This document shows positions 54,053 through 62,047 of a DNA stretch of 64,000 bases, in pieces (positions within the stretch are counted from its first letter, which is position 1; the number at the start of each line of letters is the position of its first letter). The position numbers and the translations under genes are program-made. Under the pieces are notes generated by a model that saw only the letters and a program-made list of their open reading frames with translations, was not told where the DNA came from and ran no database searches. Origin of the DNA: CBDHGY01 sp965263325 (GTDB taxonomy: Bacteria > Pseudomonadota > Alphaproteobacteria > Caulobacterales > Hyphomonadaceae). The DNA is taken from NCBI GenBank assembly GCA_965263325.1, contig CBDHGY010000002.1:1550001-1614000 (forward strand), given 5' to 3'.

Positions 54053-54442
54053 ATGAGCGATCGCGATATGTCATCACAAGCACAATCTTCTGCGGCCTCA
54101 AACTCTGTTTGGGCCTGGTGCCGAAGCGTATTTCGCCAGATGCTGGCGGGGCTTGGCCTGGTTCTGATTATTTTCGCAATTCCGCTTGCATGGGCGACCC
54201 CATTTTTGCCGATCGGTCTACCGCTTGGGATCCTCGGAGTTGTCTTGCTTGGCACAAATTCAGTGTGGGGCCGCAACTGGATGGAAAGTGTGCTGGTCCG
54301 TCACCCCTGGATCGAACGCATGGCACCGCACTGGCTAATGCACAAAGTGTTTAATCGCGACAAGCGAGACCCAGAAATTCTAAACGCGAAAAAGAATGCC
54401 AAGAAGAAGGCGAAAGAAGCGGCAAAAGCGGAAAAACTCTAG
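54053..54442 (+). CDS. Small membrane protein, PGPGW-like
   Basis: A 129-residue protein with two closely spaced hydrophobic segments (LAGLGLVLIIFAIPLAWATP and GLPLGILGVVLLGTNS), a hairpin typical of the putative transmembrane PGPGW group, and a basic, lysine-rich coiled C-terminal tail (NAKKNAKKKAKEAAKAEKL). Function unknown. Its stop shares the bases CTAG with the convergent atpF stop, so the two genes overlap by 4 bases. Confidence 0.7.
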   Translation: MSDRDMSSQAQSSAASNSVWAWCRSVFRQMLAGLGLVLIIFAIPLAWATPFLPIGLPLGILGVVLLGTNSVWGRNWMESVLVRHPWIERMAPHWLMHKVFNRDKRDPEILNAKKNAKKKAKEAAKAEKL

Positions 54443-54996
54443 CTAAGCGCTTTTTCGATTTCTAAGGCGGCCGTCTCAAAGAAATCCCCGTCTTTTGACA
54501 AGACCTCTTTTGCGGCAGCGGTGGCCGCGTCTGCCGCCGCGCGGCGAACTTCTTCTTCTGCTTCCTGCGCCGCACGGGCGATGCGCTGCTCAGCAGACGC
54601 TTCGCGGCGTTTCAAACGGTCCGCCAGCTCGTTGCGCGCCTCCACCATCATGGCTTCGGCATCAAGTTTCGCCTGGGCAATAATCGCTTCTGCTTCTTTA
54701 TCAGCTTCCGCTTGCGCGCGCTCCGCAGACGCCAGCGCCTTGGTCGCCTCTTCACGCAGATTCTTAGCTTGCTCAAGTTCCGAAGAGATTGCCTCTGCAC
54801 GTTTATCCAGAGCGCCAAAAATTGCTTTGAATCCGCCAAGCCGCCAAACGACCAGTAGGAACACCAACAACGCGCCAAATGCAGTGTTGGTGACTGGATC
54901 CATCAGCCATCCAAATGGGCCCGAAGCCTTTTCAGATGCCGCGAAAGCAGTTGGAGCGATTGCAACGGCGCAGAGCAGGAAGGAAAAGCGTTTCAT
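54439..54996 (-). CDS. atpF: ATP synthase F0 subunit b
   Basis: About 185 residues from ATG 54996 (the upstream TTG at 55005 abuts the ribosome binding site). An N-terminal signal-like helix (FSFLLCAVAIAPTAFAA), a membrane helix (TAFGALLVFLLVVWRLGGF) and a long charged coiled coil make the peripheral stalk holding F1 to subunit a. It is the second of two b-type subunits. The first hydrophobic stretch with a cleavage-like AFA makes a signal peptide possible, a feature of some alphaproteobacterial b subunits. Confidence 0.93.
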   Translation of the reverse strand: MKRFSFLLCAVAIAPTAFAASEKASGPFGWLMDPVTNTAFGALLVFLLVVWRLGGFKAIFGALDKRAEAISSELEQAKNLREEATKALASAERAQAEADKEAEAIIAQAKLDAEAMMVEARNELADRLKRREASAEQRIARAAQEAEEEVRRAAADAATAAAKEVLSKDGDFFETAALEIEKALS

Positions 54997-55010
54997 GGGT
55001 CGCAAAGCTC

Positions 55011-55544
55011 CTAATTTAGCGCCTTGGACACAGCTGTCGAAACAGCATCGTCAGACGCTTTAACGCCAAATCGGCCTGTCATAGCTTTGGCTGCTTCTGC
55101 AGCTATCTCGCCCACATTTGACAGCGCTTTTGTACGGGTTTCAGCTATTCTAGCTTCGGCGGCCGCGAGCTTTTCTTCGATCTGCTCGTCGACTTTCCGC
55201 GTTTCGGCAGCGATTTCAGCTTCGATTTTTGATCGCGCTTCATTAGCAGTTTCACGGGCACTTGTGCGCGCCTCTGCGAGACGAAGCTCCAGCGCCTTTT
55301 GCGCTTCTGTGGCCTGATCGTTCAACTTGGCCGCCTCGTCAAGCGCACTGGCGATCGTAACACCGCGCTTTTCGATTATGCCGCCAAGGCGAGGAAGGAT
55401 CACCCGCGACAAAATCAAGTAAAGACCGCCAAACGTAATCGTCAGCCAGAAAAGCTGCGAGGGATAATGCCAAGTCTCAAAAGGTGGGAAGGGTGGCTTC
55501 CCACCTTTAGCGGCGGTTTCTGCAGCAAGTGCGAGCAGCCACAT
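55011..55544 (-). CDS. atpF': ATP synthase F0 subunit b'
   Basis: A 177-residue b' subunit: one membrane helix (LFWLTITFGGLYLILSRVIL, about residues 32-51) and a long Ala/Glu-rich coiled coil. Alphaproteobacteria and cyanobacteria use b and b' as a heterodimeric stator. The FETWHYPSQLFWLTITFGGL-type lead into the helix is characteristic of alphaproteobacterial b'. Position: 14 bases before atpF, 49 after atpE. Confidence 0.94.
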   Translation of the reverse strand: MWLLALAAETAAKGGKPPFPPFETWHYPSQLFWLTITFGGLYLILSRVILPRLGGIIEKRGVTIASALDEAAKLNDQATEAQKALELRLAEARTSARETANEARSKIEAEIAAETRKVDEQIEEKLAAAEARIAETRTKALSNVGEIAAEAAKAMTGRFGVKASDDAVSTAVSKALN

Positions 55545-55593
55545 GACTATCTCCCCTTCACGCGCGCGGTCTTCACGTCGGTCTCTTTATCGC

Positions 55594-55833
55594 CTAAACG
55601 ACGAAAAGGATTAGGACCGACACGAGGAACGCAAGAATACCGAGGGCTTCCGCGAGCGCCATACCGATAAATAGGTTACCGGTTTGCTGCGGGGCGGCTG
55701 ATGGGTTGCGCATGGCGGCATCAAGGAATGATGCGAAGATATTGCCCACCCCGAGAGCGGCACCGATCATGCCGAGTGTAGCAAGGCCCGCGCCTACATA
55801 CTTAAGCCCAAGAGCGATTTCACCTGGTTCCAT
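55594..55833 (-). CDS. atpE: ATP synthase F0 subunit c
   Basis: A 79-residue two-helix hairpin forming the rotor ring. The polar loop RNPSAAPQQ joins the helices, and the proton-binding carboxylate is Glu62 in MALAEALG. No Na+-binding residues (Gln/Glu-Ser-Thr set) are evident, so it should be proton-coupled. A ribosome binding site AAGGAG precedes the ATG. Confidence 0.97.
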   Translation of the reverse strand: MEPGEIALGLKYVGAGLATLGMIGAALGVGNIFASFLDAAMRNPSAAPQQTGNLFIGMALAEALGILAFLVSVLILFVV

Positions 55834-55948
55834 CGTGGAAACTCCTTGTTCAGGGATAAATCAGTTTAAATTCTCGCCCCGTGAACCCTGTTTGCACGAA
55901 AGCGTCAAGTTGCGAAAAAACGGCTAAATGGCCGCAGTGAAAATTCTC

Positions 55949-56761
55949 CTAGTGAGAAGGATGCAAAGCATCATTCAAGTACACGCATGTTAGAATGGCA
56001 AAAATGTAGGCCTGAAGGCCGGCAACAAGAAATTCGAGCGCATTCAGTGCGACCGTCATTAAAAATGATAAGAGACCGACACCACCCAGCCCGAGCTGCC
56101 CCATAAAGCCGAGGCTTTCACCACCCATTTGGCCAGAAAGGGCGATAGCGCCGAGGCCAGCTGCGAAACCGGCGAACAATTTCAGCATGATATGGCCAGC
56201 AAGCATGTTCGCAAACAAACGCAGCGCCAATGTCAAAGGACGCGAAATGAAAGAAATCACTTCAATCGGCACGAGAATGAAGTAAATCGGTAGCGGTGCA
56301 CCGGAAGGCGCGAAAAGCTTAAAGAAGCTCAAACCGTTTTTCCATAGGCCATAAATAATCACAATCGCGATAACAAGAAGCGCGAGCGCGCCGGTGACAA
56401 CGATATGACTGGTGGTTGTAAAAGCGTACGGCACCATACCGATCACGTTTGCCATCAGAATGAAGAAGAACAACGTAAATACGAATGGGAAGAATTTAAG
56501 CCCCTCTTCTCCCGCAGTGCCGCGAACCATATCTGCAACGAATCCATACCCGATTTCTGCAACAGATTGCAGGCGTGTCGGCACGATTTGCCCCTTGGAA
56601 GAACCGGCCCAGAACAGGGCGACAACGAGCAATGACCCCAAAACCATATATGCAGAAGAATTTGTGAAGGACAGGTCCAGACCTCCCGGCAGCCATTCCA
56701 TCAGCTTATTGATCTGGAATTGATCAATCGGTCCGGCAGCGACAGGTAGAAAGCTAAGCAT
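55949..56761 (-). CDS. atpB: ATP synthase F0 subunit a
   Basis: A 270-residue membrane subunit with five to six helices that forms the proton half-channels against the c-ring. The essential arginine is in RPLTLALRLFANMLAGHIML; the last helix carries FLVAGLQAYIFAILTCVYL. It starts 4 bases after the atpI stop. Full length. Confidence 0.97.
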   Translation of the reverse strand: MLSFLPVAAGPIDQFQINKLMEWLPGGLDLSFTNSSAYMVLGSLLVVALFWAGSSKGQIVPTRLQSVAEIGYGFVADMVRGTAGEEGLKFFPFVFTLFFFILMANVIGMVPYAFTTTSHIVVTGALALLVIAIVIIYGLWKNGLSFFKLFAPSGAPLPIYFILVPIEVISFISRPLTLALRLFANMLAGHIMLKLFAGFAAGLGAIALSGQMGGESLGFMGQLGLGGVGLLSFLMTVALNALEFLVAGLQAYIFAILTCVYLNDALHPSH

Positions 56762-56764
56762 TTG

Positions 56765-57121
56765 CTACGTCTTCTTCTCTTCTTCTTGCGGCCCAGAAGG
56801 GCCATTCTCTACTAGTCTTGCCGCTTCCGCATTCAACTCGCGGTACGCACGCATTACGCTTCGGATGCCGGCCGCAAAGCCAAACACCATCATTATCAGC
56901 AAGCCCCAGGGTTTGGTGCCTGCAAAATGATCAATCAGGAGCCCTAGCCCCATCCCGACCGCAACTGACACTCCGAACTCCGCGCCAAAGCGAAGCGCCA
57001 TTGCACCAGCTGAAGTGCCCGTCTGCTCAACCTCGTCAGGCTTTTTGCCTTCCCGCTCTGCCTGAACCCGTTGCGCCGCAGCGATTCGTTCGCTGAGGTC
57101 GTTCGGGCCGTTTTCAGACAT
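56765..57121 (-). CDS. atpI: AtpI/AtpZ-family F0 assembly protein
   Basis: A 118-residue protein with two membrane helices (SVAVGMGLGLLIDHFAGT and LLIMMVFGFAAGIRSVMRAY), the AtpZ/AtpI pattern. It helps c-ring assembly or Mg import and heads the F0 operon atpI-atpB-atpE-b'-b. Polar N-terminus with LSERIAAAQRVQAE. The F1 genes are not in the window, as is usual in alphaproteobacteria, where F0 and F1 operons are separate. The 225 bases upstream hold no gene and probably the operon promoter. Confidence 0.9.
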   Translation of the reverse strand: MSENGPNDLSERIAAAQRVQAEREGKKPDEVEQTGTSAGAMALRFGAEFGVSVAVGMGLGLLIDHFAGTKPWGLLIMMVFGFAAGIRSVMRAYRELNAEAARLVENGPSGPQEEEKKT

Positions 57122-57346
57122 CGGAAGAGCCGCTCCATGAATAGGTTGAGCAAGATGGACGAGCCACCTCTTAAAGTTGGCGGGAAATTATGTCCGCCCG
57201 CGTGGCAGGTCAAGCACCCAAGCTTTATCTAACACCCTGTTTTTATTGATCTTACGAAACGAGCAGGCGCGCTATTCCGCCGCAACTAAGCATCTTACCG
57301 GCGCTGATGCGCCCGGCCGGCGAATAATCGAGCCAAGATCATAGCG

Positions 57347-58546
57347 CTAGGAAAGGGGCAACCGATGTGCGCCCTCCTCGCGAACCGCCGCCAATGAAGG
57401 GTATCCGTTCACCGCCATTAGGAGATCAGCTTCAGCCAAAATGCACTTAAGCACATGCGCTGCGCCTTCAGCCCCGCCGAGCATCAATCCATATGTATAC
57501 GGCCGCCCAACCCCGACAGCTGTTGCCCCTAGAGCGATCGCCTTAATGACGTCGCTGCCAGAGCGAATGCCTGAATCGAACAAAACAGGCGTTTGACCTG
57601 CGCCCTCGACAACTCCCGGCAGCATGTCGATTGCCGCGATCCCACCATTTGCCTGACGGCCCCCGTGATTTGAGCAGTAAATCGCGTCGACACCCGCATC
57701 GACAGCGCGGCGGGCATCATCGCCGTGGCAAATCCCCTTTAATACGATGGGGAGATTTGTCGCTTCTTTTAGCCAGGAAATGTGTTCCCAGGTCAAAACT
57801 TCGCCAAACACGCTGCCGAAGGTAAGAATCGCAGCCCCCAGATCTTCCGTCGGCGGCTTTTCAAGGAGGCCCTGAAAGACCGGGTCTGAGAAATAGTTTT
57901 CAAGAACATGCCCACGTAGCTGCGGAAAATTTGAAGCAGCGAGATCGCGCGGTCGCCAACCCGTCACCCACGTATCCAAAGTGACGACAATCGCCTCGTA
58001 TCCCGCATTCTCAGCGCGAGACATCAAGCTCTCGGCAAGCTCCTTATTCTTCGGCGTGTAGAGTTGGAAATAGGCCGGAACGTCGCCGCAATGGGGTTTG
58101 ACGTCCTCCATCGGGTCGTTCGATAGCGTCGTATGAACATATGGCACACCTGATAGGGCCGACGCTTTTGCAGCAGCGATGTCGCCGTGGCCATCCTGCG
58201 TACAAATTCCATTCACGCCGACCGGAGCCATGAAGAGCGGATTTGGCAGAGTTTTTCCAAAGAGCTGTGTGCTGAGGTCCCGCCGCGAGGTATCGACCAT
58301 CATACGCGGGATCATACCCCAATCGGCAAACGCCTCTGCATTGCGATCTTGGGTAAGTTCATCTCCGCACCCGCCTTGAACATAGCTGAGTACGTAAGGC
58401 GGCATCGCAGCTTCTGCTCGCTCAACAAGGGTGTTGAAATCCGTTGGATATTTTGGGACGACTCCCGCCAGGCCGCCATAGTAGATATCCATCTGGAAGC
58501 TGCCATAGTCTGGGCTTTTAACACTGCTCCCCTGATCATCAGCCAT
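57347..58546 (-). CDS. FMN-dependent alpha-hydroxy acid oxidase (lactate 2-monooxygenase-like)
   Basis: A 399-residue flavin TIM-barrel. ATG 58546 has a GGAGGAGG site; the frame extends a few codons further but without signal. Motifs: FMAPVGVNGICTQDGHGDIA, VTLDTWVTGWRPRDLA, VLKGICHGDDARRAVDAG, the active-site CSNHGGRQANGG with catalytic His-Gly-Gly-Arg, and DSGIRSGSDVIKAIALGATA. The long insert and lack of a membrane segment favour lactate 2-monooxygenase-like enzymes over membrane lactate dehydrogenases. It oxidises a 2-hydroxy acid. The frameshifted SDR gene is 30 bases upstream on the same strand. Confidence 0.9.
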   Translation of the reverse strand: MADDQGSSVKSPDYGSFQMDIYYGGLAGVVPKYPTDFNTLVERAEAAMPPYVLSYVQGGCGDELTQDRNAEAFADWGMIPRMMVDTSRRDLSTQLFGKTLPNPLFMAPVGVNGICTQDGHGDIAAAKASALSGVPYVHTTLSNDPMEDVKPHCGDVPAYFQLYTPKNKELAESLMSRAENAGYEAIVVTLDTWVTGWRPRDLAASNFPQLRGHVLENYFSDPVFQGLLEKPPTEDLGAAILTFGSVFGEVLTWEHISWLKEATNLPIVLKGICHGDDARRAVDAGVDAIYCSNHGGRQANGGIAAIDMLPGVVEGAGQTPVLFDSGIRSGSDVIKAIALGATAVGVGRPYTYGLMLGGAEGAAHVLKCILAEADLLMAVNGYPSLAAVREEGAHRLPLS

Positions 58547-58576
58547 AGATTCCTCCTCCAATTATCTTTGTGTCGC

Positions 58577-59342
58577 TCAGGGGTGGTTCCACCAGGCGAC
58601 GTCTGAATAGGATCGCAAATCCAGCTCATGAGTCCAGACCGAACGATGTTGATGAGCGATATGATAATAGGTTTCAGCCACTTTTTCTGGCAATAAGAGG
58701 CCGTCAGCCGCACCGCGCGTTTCCCGGAGTTGTTGAAATTGCTCGGCTCCGAGCATTTTGCCGAGTGTGTCTGGCGCATCCACCGCTCCGTCAACGAGAA
58801 TATGTGCCACATGAATGCCTTTTGAGGCGTATTGCGCGTTCAGTGTTTGGCAGAGCATGCGCCGACCACCCATGGCAGCAGCATGTGAGTGCTGACCAGC
58901 ATTTCCCCGGACAGCTGCCGTGGCAGAGGTCACCAAAATCGCGCCGCTGCCGCGGTCAACCATTAATGGGCAAACTGTTTTAGCAACACGAAATAATCCA
59001 AACGTGCCAAGCCGCCAGCCCATCTCAAAGGCTTTATATGTTGTATCTTCCAAATCCCGGTTACCGATTTGGGCACCGAGATTGTAGATCACTACCTCAA
59101 TCGGGCCGATATGGCTCTCGACATCGGTCACGAGATCTTCAATCGCCCCGTCATCGATAGCGTTGAGCAATCGCCCCGTTGCTTCGCCGCCATTTGATCT
59201 GATTTCTCCGACGAGCTTCTCCAACCCATCACTGATCAGAGCGGCGACACAGAACAGCGTGGTAGCCTTCGCTTGCGAATGTCTTGCCCACATTACCGCC
59301 GATGCCAGCGCCTGCCCCGATCACTAAACATACTGGTTTCAT
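58577..59342 (-). pseudogene. SDR-family oxidoreductase with a frameshift
   Basis: From ATG 59342 one frame encodes the cofactor start MKPVCLVIGAGAGIGGNVG with the GxxxGIG dinucleotide motif, then HAVLCRRSDQ and stops at a TGA (59229-59231). The next frame continues exactly as an SDR (DGLEKLVGEIRSNGG, VVIYNLGAQIG, GIHVAHILVDGAVD) to 58577. Removing one T at 59231 restores a 254-residue protein. The catalytic Tyr and Lys are also absent: the site reads HAAAMGGRRML, where relatives have a Lys after the Ala run. It may be decayed, or a sequencing error. The 238-residue frame from 59293 lacks the cofactor motif. Confidence 0.85.
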
Positions 59343-59371
59343 GTCCCACTCCTGAATTTGGTTGCAATTCA

Positions 59372-59393
59372 AAACCAATTAACATATTGGTTT
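59372..59393. promoter_or_regulatory. Putative HxlR operator
   Basis: AAACCAAT and ATTGGTTT form a perfect 8-bp inverted repeat with 6 bases between, inside the 81-base gap between the divergent SDR and HxlR genes. A further TTGGTT (about 59358) and AACCAA (about 59401) flank it. HxlR dimers bind such dyads near their own genes, so this is the likely control site for both directions. Confidence 0.6.
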
Positions 59394-59423
59394 CAAAACG
59401 CAACCAAAGTATTTTGACCCGTA

Positions 59424-59945
59424 ATGAAGAACGTCCATACCAATTATTGCCCTATCGCTGGCATGCTGAACATCGTTGGAGATCGATGGGTTTGGCTAAT
59501 CATTCGCGAGGCCTTCTACGGCGCGACGCGGTTCAGCGAATTTGAACGCAACATTGGACTTGCGAAAAACCTCTTATCAGACCGGCTGTCTTTTCTGGTT
59601 GAGGAAGGCATTCTCGAAAAAACAAATGTCAGCGATGTAGGCACACGCTTCGCTTACTCGCTTACGGATAAAGGCGCTTCGCTCGGCACGGTGATGATTG
59701 CGATGTTTCAGTGGGGCAATGCCCACCTCTATCAGACGGGCGAGTCACCTATCATCATCAGAGAGCGCGCCACAGGCAAACCCGTCAAAAAAATCACGGT
59801 GGAAGCCCACGATGGCAGCGAGCTGCAAATGACTGACCTAGAAATACTTCCGACCTCATTTGCGAGCAAAGCGACACGCGAGCGCCTCGCCATGATTTCT
59901 GCCAACTCATCTCAAACTCATCCCCGAAACAGGAAACCCAAATGA
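59424..59945 (+). CDS. HxlR family transcriptional regulator
   Basis: A 173-residue winged-helix regulator. The HxlR pattern is clear: CPIAGMLNIVGDRWVWLIIR with the N-terminal Cys, FYGATRFSEFERNIGLAKNL, LSDRLSFLVEEGILEK and TRFAYSLTDKG. The extra C-terminal 60 residues are found in the longer HxlR members. HxlR proteins often sense electrophiles or quinones through the Cys. It diverges from the SDR/flavoenzyme genes and overlaps the isomerase gene by 4 bases (ATGA), so it probably controls both groups. Confidence 0.92.
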   Translation: MKNVHTNYCPIAGMLNIVGDRWVWLIIREAFYGATRFSEFERNIGLAKNLLSDRLSFLVEEGILEKTNVSDVGTRFAYSLTDKGASLGTVMIAMFQWGNAHLYQTGESPIIIRERATGKPVKKITVEAHDGSELQMTDLEILPTSFASKATRERLAMISANSSQTHPRNRKPK

Positions 59946-60544
59946 CCAAAACAATCGACTTCATTTTCGACTTTGCCAGCCCAAACGGATACCTCGCGCA
60001 TCACGCCCTAAAGGGTGTCGCAGAGCGGACCGGCGCACCAATTAACTATATTCCATGCCTTCTGGGCGGAATTTTCAAAGAGACCGGCAATCAGGCACCA
60101 TTCGTCGCGTTCGCAGGCATCAAAGGTAAGAATGAGTACGGTATGCTTGAAATTCAACGCTACATAAAAAGGTACCGTCTGACAAAATTCAAAATGAATG
60201 AGCACTTCCCGCTAAACACAGTGATGCTTCAGCGCGGCGCACTCGTGGCCCAGCAAGACGGTAAACTCATGGAGTATATTGAGGCCTGCCTCGAGAGCGT
60301 CTGGGAAGAAAACAAGAAGATGGACGATAAGGATGTCTTCGTTGCTGAACTCACCGCAAAAGGCTTTGACGGCGCAAACATTCTCGAGCGCACGCAAGAT
60401 CCGGAAATCAAAAAGAAGCTAATCGACAATACCGCTGCCGCTGTTGAGCGCGGAACATTCGGCATCCCTACATTCTATGTTGGAGATGAGATGTTCTTCG
60501 GTAAGGAACGCATCGGTCAAGTCGAAGAAGAAGTGGTTGCATAG
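59942..60544 (+). CDS. 2-hydroxychromene-2-carboxylate isomerase-like (DsbA-fold)
   Basis: A 200-residue protein of the DsbA/GST-kappa fold. FIFDFASPNGYLAHHAL holds the active-site Ser-Pro-like entry where relatives bind glutathione, and GTFGIPTFYVGDEMFFGKER is the cis-proline region. Relatives isomerise 2-hydroxychromene-2-carboxylate in naphthalene catabolism using glutathione, but many are general. No CxxC is present, which excludes a thiol oxidoreductase. Coupled to the HxlR gene by a 4-base overlap. Confidence 0.9.
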   Translation: MTKTIDFIFDFASPNGYLAHHALKGVAERTGAPINYIPCLLGGIFKETGNQAPFVAFAGIKGKNEYGMLEIQRYIKRYRLTKFKMNEHFPLNTVMLQRGALVAQQDGKLMEYIEACLESVWEENKKMDDKDVFVAELTAKGFDGANILERTQDPEIKKKLIDNTAAAVERGTFGIPTFYVGDEMFFGKERIGQVEEEVVA

Positions 60545-60554
60545 GCGAAATCGC

Positions 60555-61034
60555 ATGCAATCGCTCATTCCCCTCGCCGCTGAACTTGGTGAAAAGCTGA
60601 AAGCCCGAAATGAAACAGTCGCGATCTCAGAGTCCTCATCCGGCGGGTTGATCTCGGCGGCCTTGCTCGCCGCGCCGGGCGCATCAGCTTATTATCGCGG
60701 CGGCGGTATCATTTACACACCGTCGGCCTTTCGCGGACTGATGCAGCTCACCAAGGAAGACCTCGGCGAAATGCGCTCATCAACTGAGCCTTATGCACGC
60801 TTAATGGCCAGCACGATCCGTGAGCGCTGCCGAGCGACGTGGGGCCTTTGCGAAACCGGCGCGTCTGGTCCCAGTGGAAATGGCAATGGCGACGCCGCCG
60901 GTCATACGTGTGTCGCGCTGGTTGGGCACGGCACTACCCTCTCCCGCACAGTGGAAACCGGCCTCACCGACCGCGAAGAAAACATGCGCCTGTTTGCGCG
61001 CGAGGCTTTGCTGCTACTGAATGAGGCGATTTGA
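60555..61034 (+). CDS. CinA C-terminal-domain nicotinamide-nucleotide amidase-like protein
   Basis: A 159-residue CinA-C domain protein from ATG 60555; the open frame starting at 60444 overlaps the isomerase gene and has no signal. Motifs: VAISESSSGGLISAALLAAP, GASAYYRGGGIIYT and CETGASGPSGNG. Classic members deamidate NMN to NaMN; some are of unknown use. Ten bases after the isomerase stop, so likely the third gene of the HxlR operon. The link to hydroxy-acid or aromatic metabolism is not obvious. Confidence 0.9.
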   Translation: MQSLIPLAAELGEKLKARNETVAISESSSGGLISAALLAAPGASAYYRGGGIIYTPSAFRGLMQLTKEDLGEMRSSTEPYARLMASTIRERCRATWGLCETGASGPSGNGNGDAAGHTCVALVGHGTTLSRTVETGLTDREENMRLFAREALLLLNEAI

Positions 61035-61042
61035 ATCTAGTT

Positions 61043-62047
61043 TTATTGAAGATCAAACGCCATCAAAAGCGTGCGCTGGTTCTTCGGATTGAAATTGTCA
61101 TCTGAAATAATCCAGATGCGCAACTGGCCGCTTGGCAGCTCCTGTAAGGCGATGCCTTCGAAATTATCCACCGTCATCGGCCGCGCCAGACGCGCGGAAA
61201 AGTCTCCAATCCGAATGACGTTCCGGTTCCCGCGAATGGGATCATACGAGCGGAAGAGCTCTGCGATATTCGGACCTAACTCGTCGCGGCCAACTTGCGC
61301 AAACCCTGCCGGACCAATCGCATCACCCGCAAATCGTGCGCGGCCGTCGCCGTATACATTTCCAAGCGGTGTAGCGTTTCCGGGACCGGTCTCATAGCCA
61401 AACGTCAACGTACCCTCGGCGCTGATGCTTAGTGCTTCCCCGCCCCTGTTTGGATCCAGTGTTTTACCGGCCTGTTCCCCCGGTAGTTTCGCGATTTCGA
61501 CACCGCGCGCCGCACCGCCGCAATCCTCTATCGCAAAGCCCAAAATACGGTGATTGCGCTCGAAACTTACCAGCGCGACGCCAACGCGGTAGGCCAGTCC
61601 TTCAGCGTCCGTTTGTAACTTTCCGTCCAAGAGCTTGCCGTCGGCGCTGCGCATTAACGCAAAAGTTCCCGTGCCATCAGGTGCGCCATCTGACAATCCA
61701 ATTCGAAAAAAAGCACCCTGATCCGAGACCGAGAGAAGATCGCCGTCCGGCAACACTTCAAGTCCAGACAACCCACCGAAATTCGGCGTGTCGCTGGTAA
61801 GATGCCAGCCGCCAACATATGTCAGCCCGCTGAGCTCACCCCCCAGTTCAACTGGCGCAGCATTGAGTGCAATCTCAGCCTCTGGAAGACCGCCTACTGC
61901 GCCGCAGGACGCTTGCTTGATGGCCGGCGCGTGATCCTCAAATCGCCAGACATCTGCACCAACTTCAGGTGTTATGTCTGGTACATTTGCTGGCGCGGCG
62001 CAGGCTGTTAGAAACACCAGCCCTAACACTCCGATTCTAATACTCAC
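61043..62047 (-). CDS. Phytase-like (esterase-like activity) lipoprotein
   Basis: A 334-residue protein with a lipobox (GVLGLVFLTACAA) and the esterase-like phytase domain: ELSGLTYVGGWHL, FGGLSGLEVLPDGDLLSVSD, DAEGLAYRVGVALVSFERNH, GNRNVIRIGD and DNFEGIALQE, a beta-propeller in which acidic residues bind Ca. The exact substrate is not known. Its start lies inside the end of cobT (11-base overlap), so it is co-transcribed with cobT, a common pairing of unclear meaning. Confidence 0.88.
   Translation of the reverse strand: MSIRIGVLGLVFLTACAAPANVPDITPEVGADVWRFEDHAPAIKQASCGAVGGLPEAEIALNAAPVELGGELSGLTYVGGWHLTSDTPNFGGLSGLEVLPDGDLLSVSDQGAFFRIGLSDGAPDGTGTFALMRSADGKLLDGKLQTDAEGLAYRVGVALVSFERNHRILGFAIEDCGGAARGVEIAKLPGEQAGKTLDPNRGGEALSISAEGTLTFGYETGPGNATPLGNVYGDGRARFAGDAIGPAGFAQVGRDELGPNIAELFRSYDPIRGNRNVIRIGDFSARLARPMTVDNFEGIALQELPSGQLRIWIISDDNFNPKNQRTLLMAFDLQ

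Noticed and set aside
58577..59293. A 238-residue SDR starting at 59293
   Set aside because: This frame lacks the cofactor-binding start, which is found complete in the adjacent frame from 59342; the gene is frameshifted instead.
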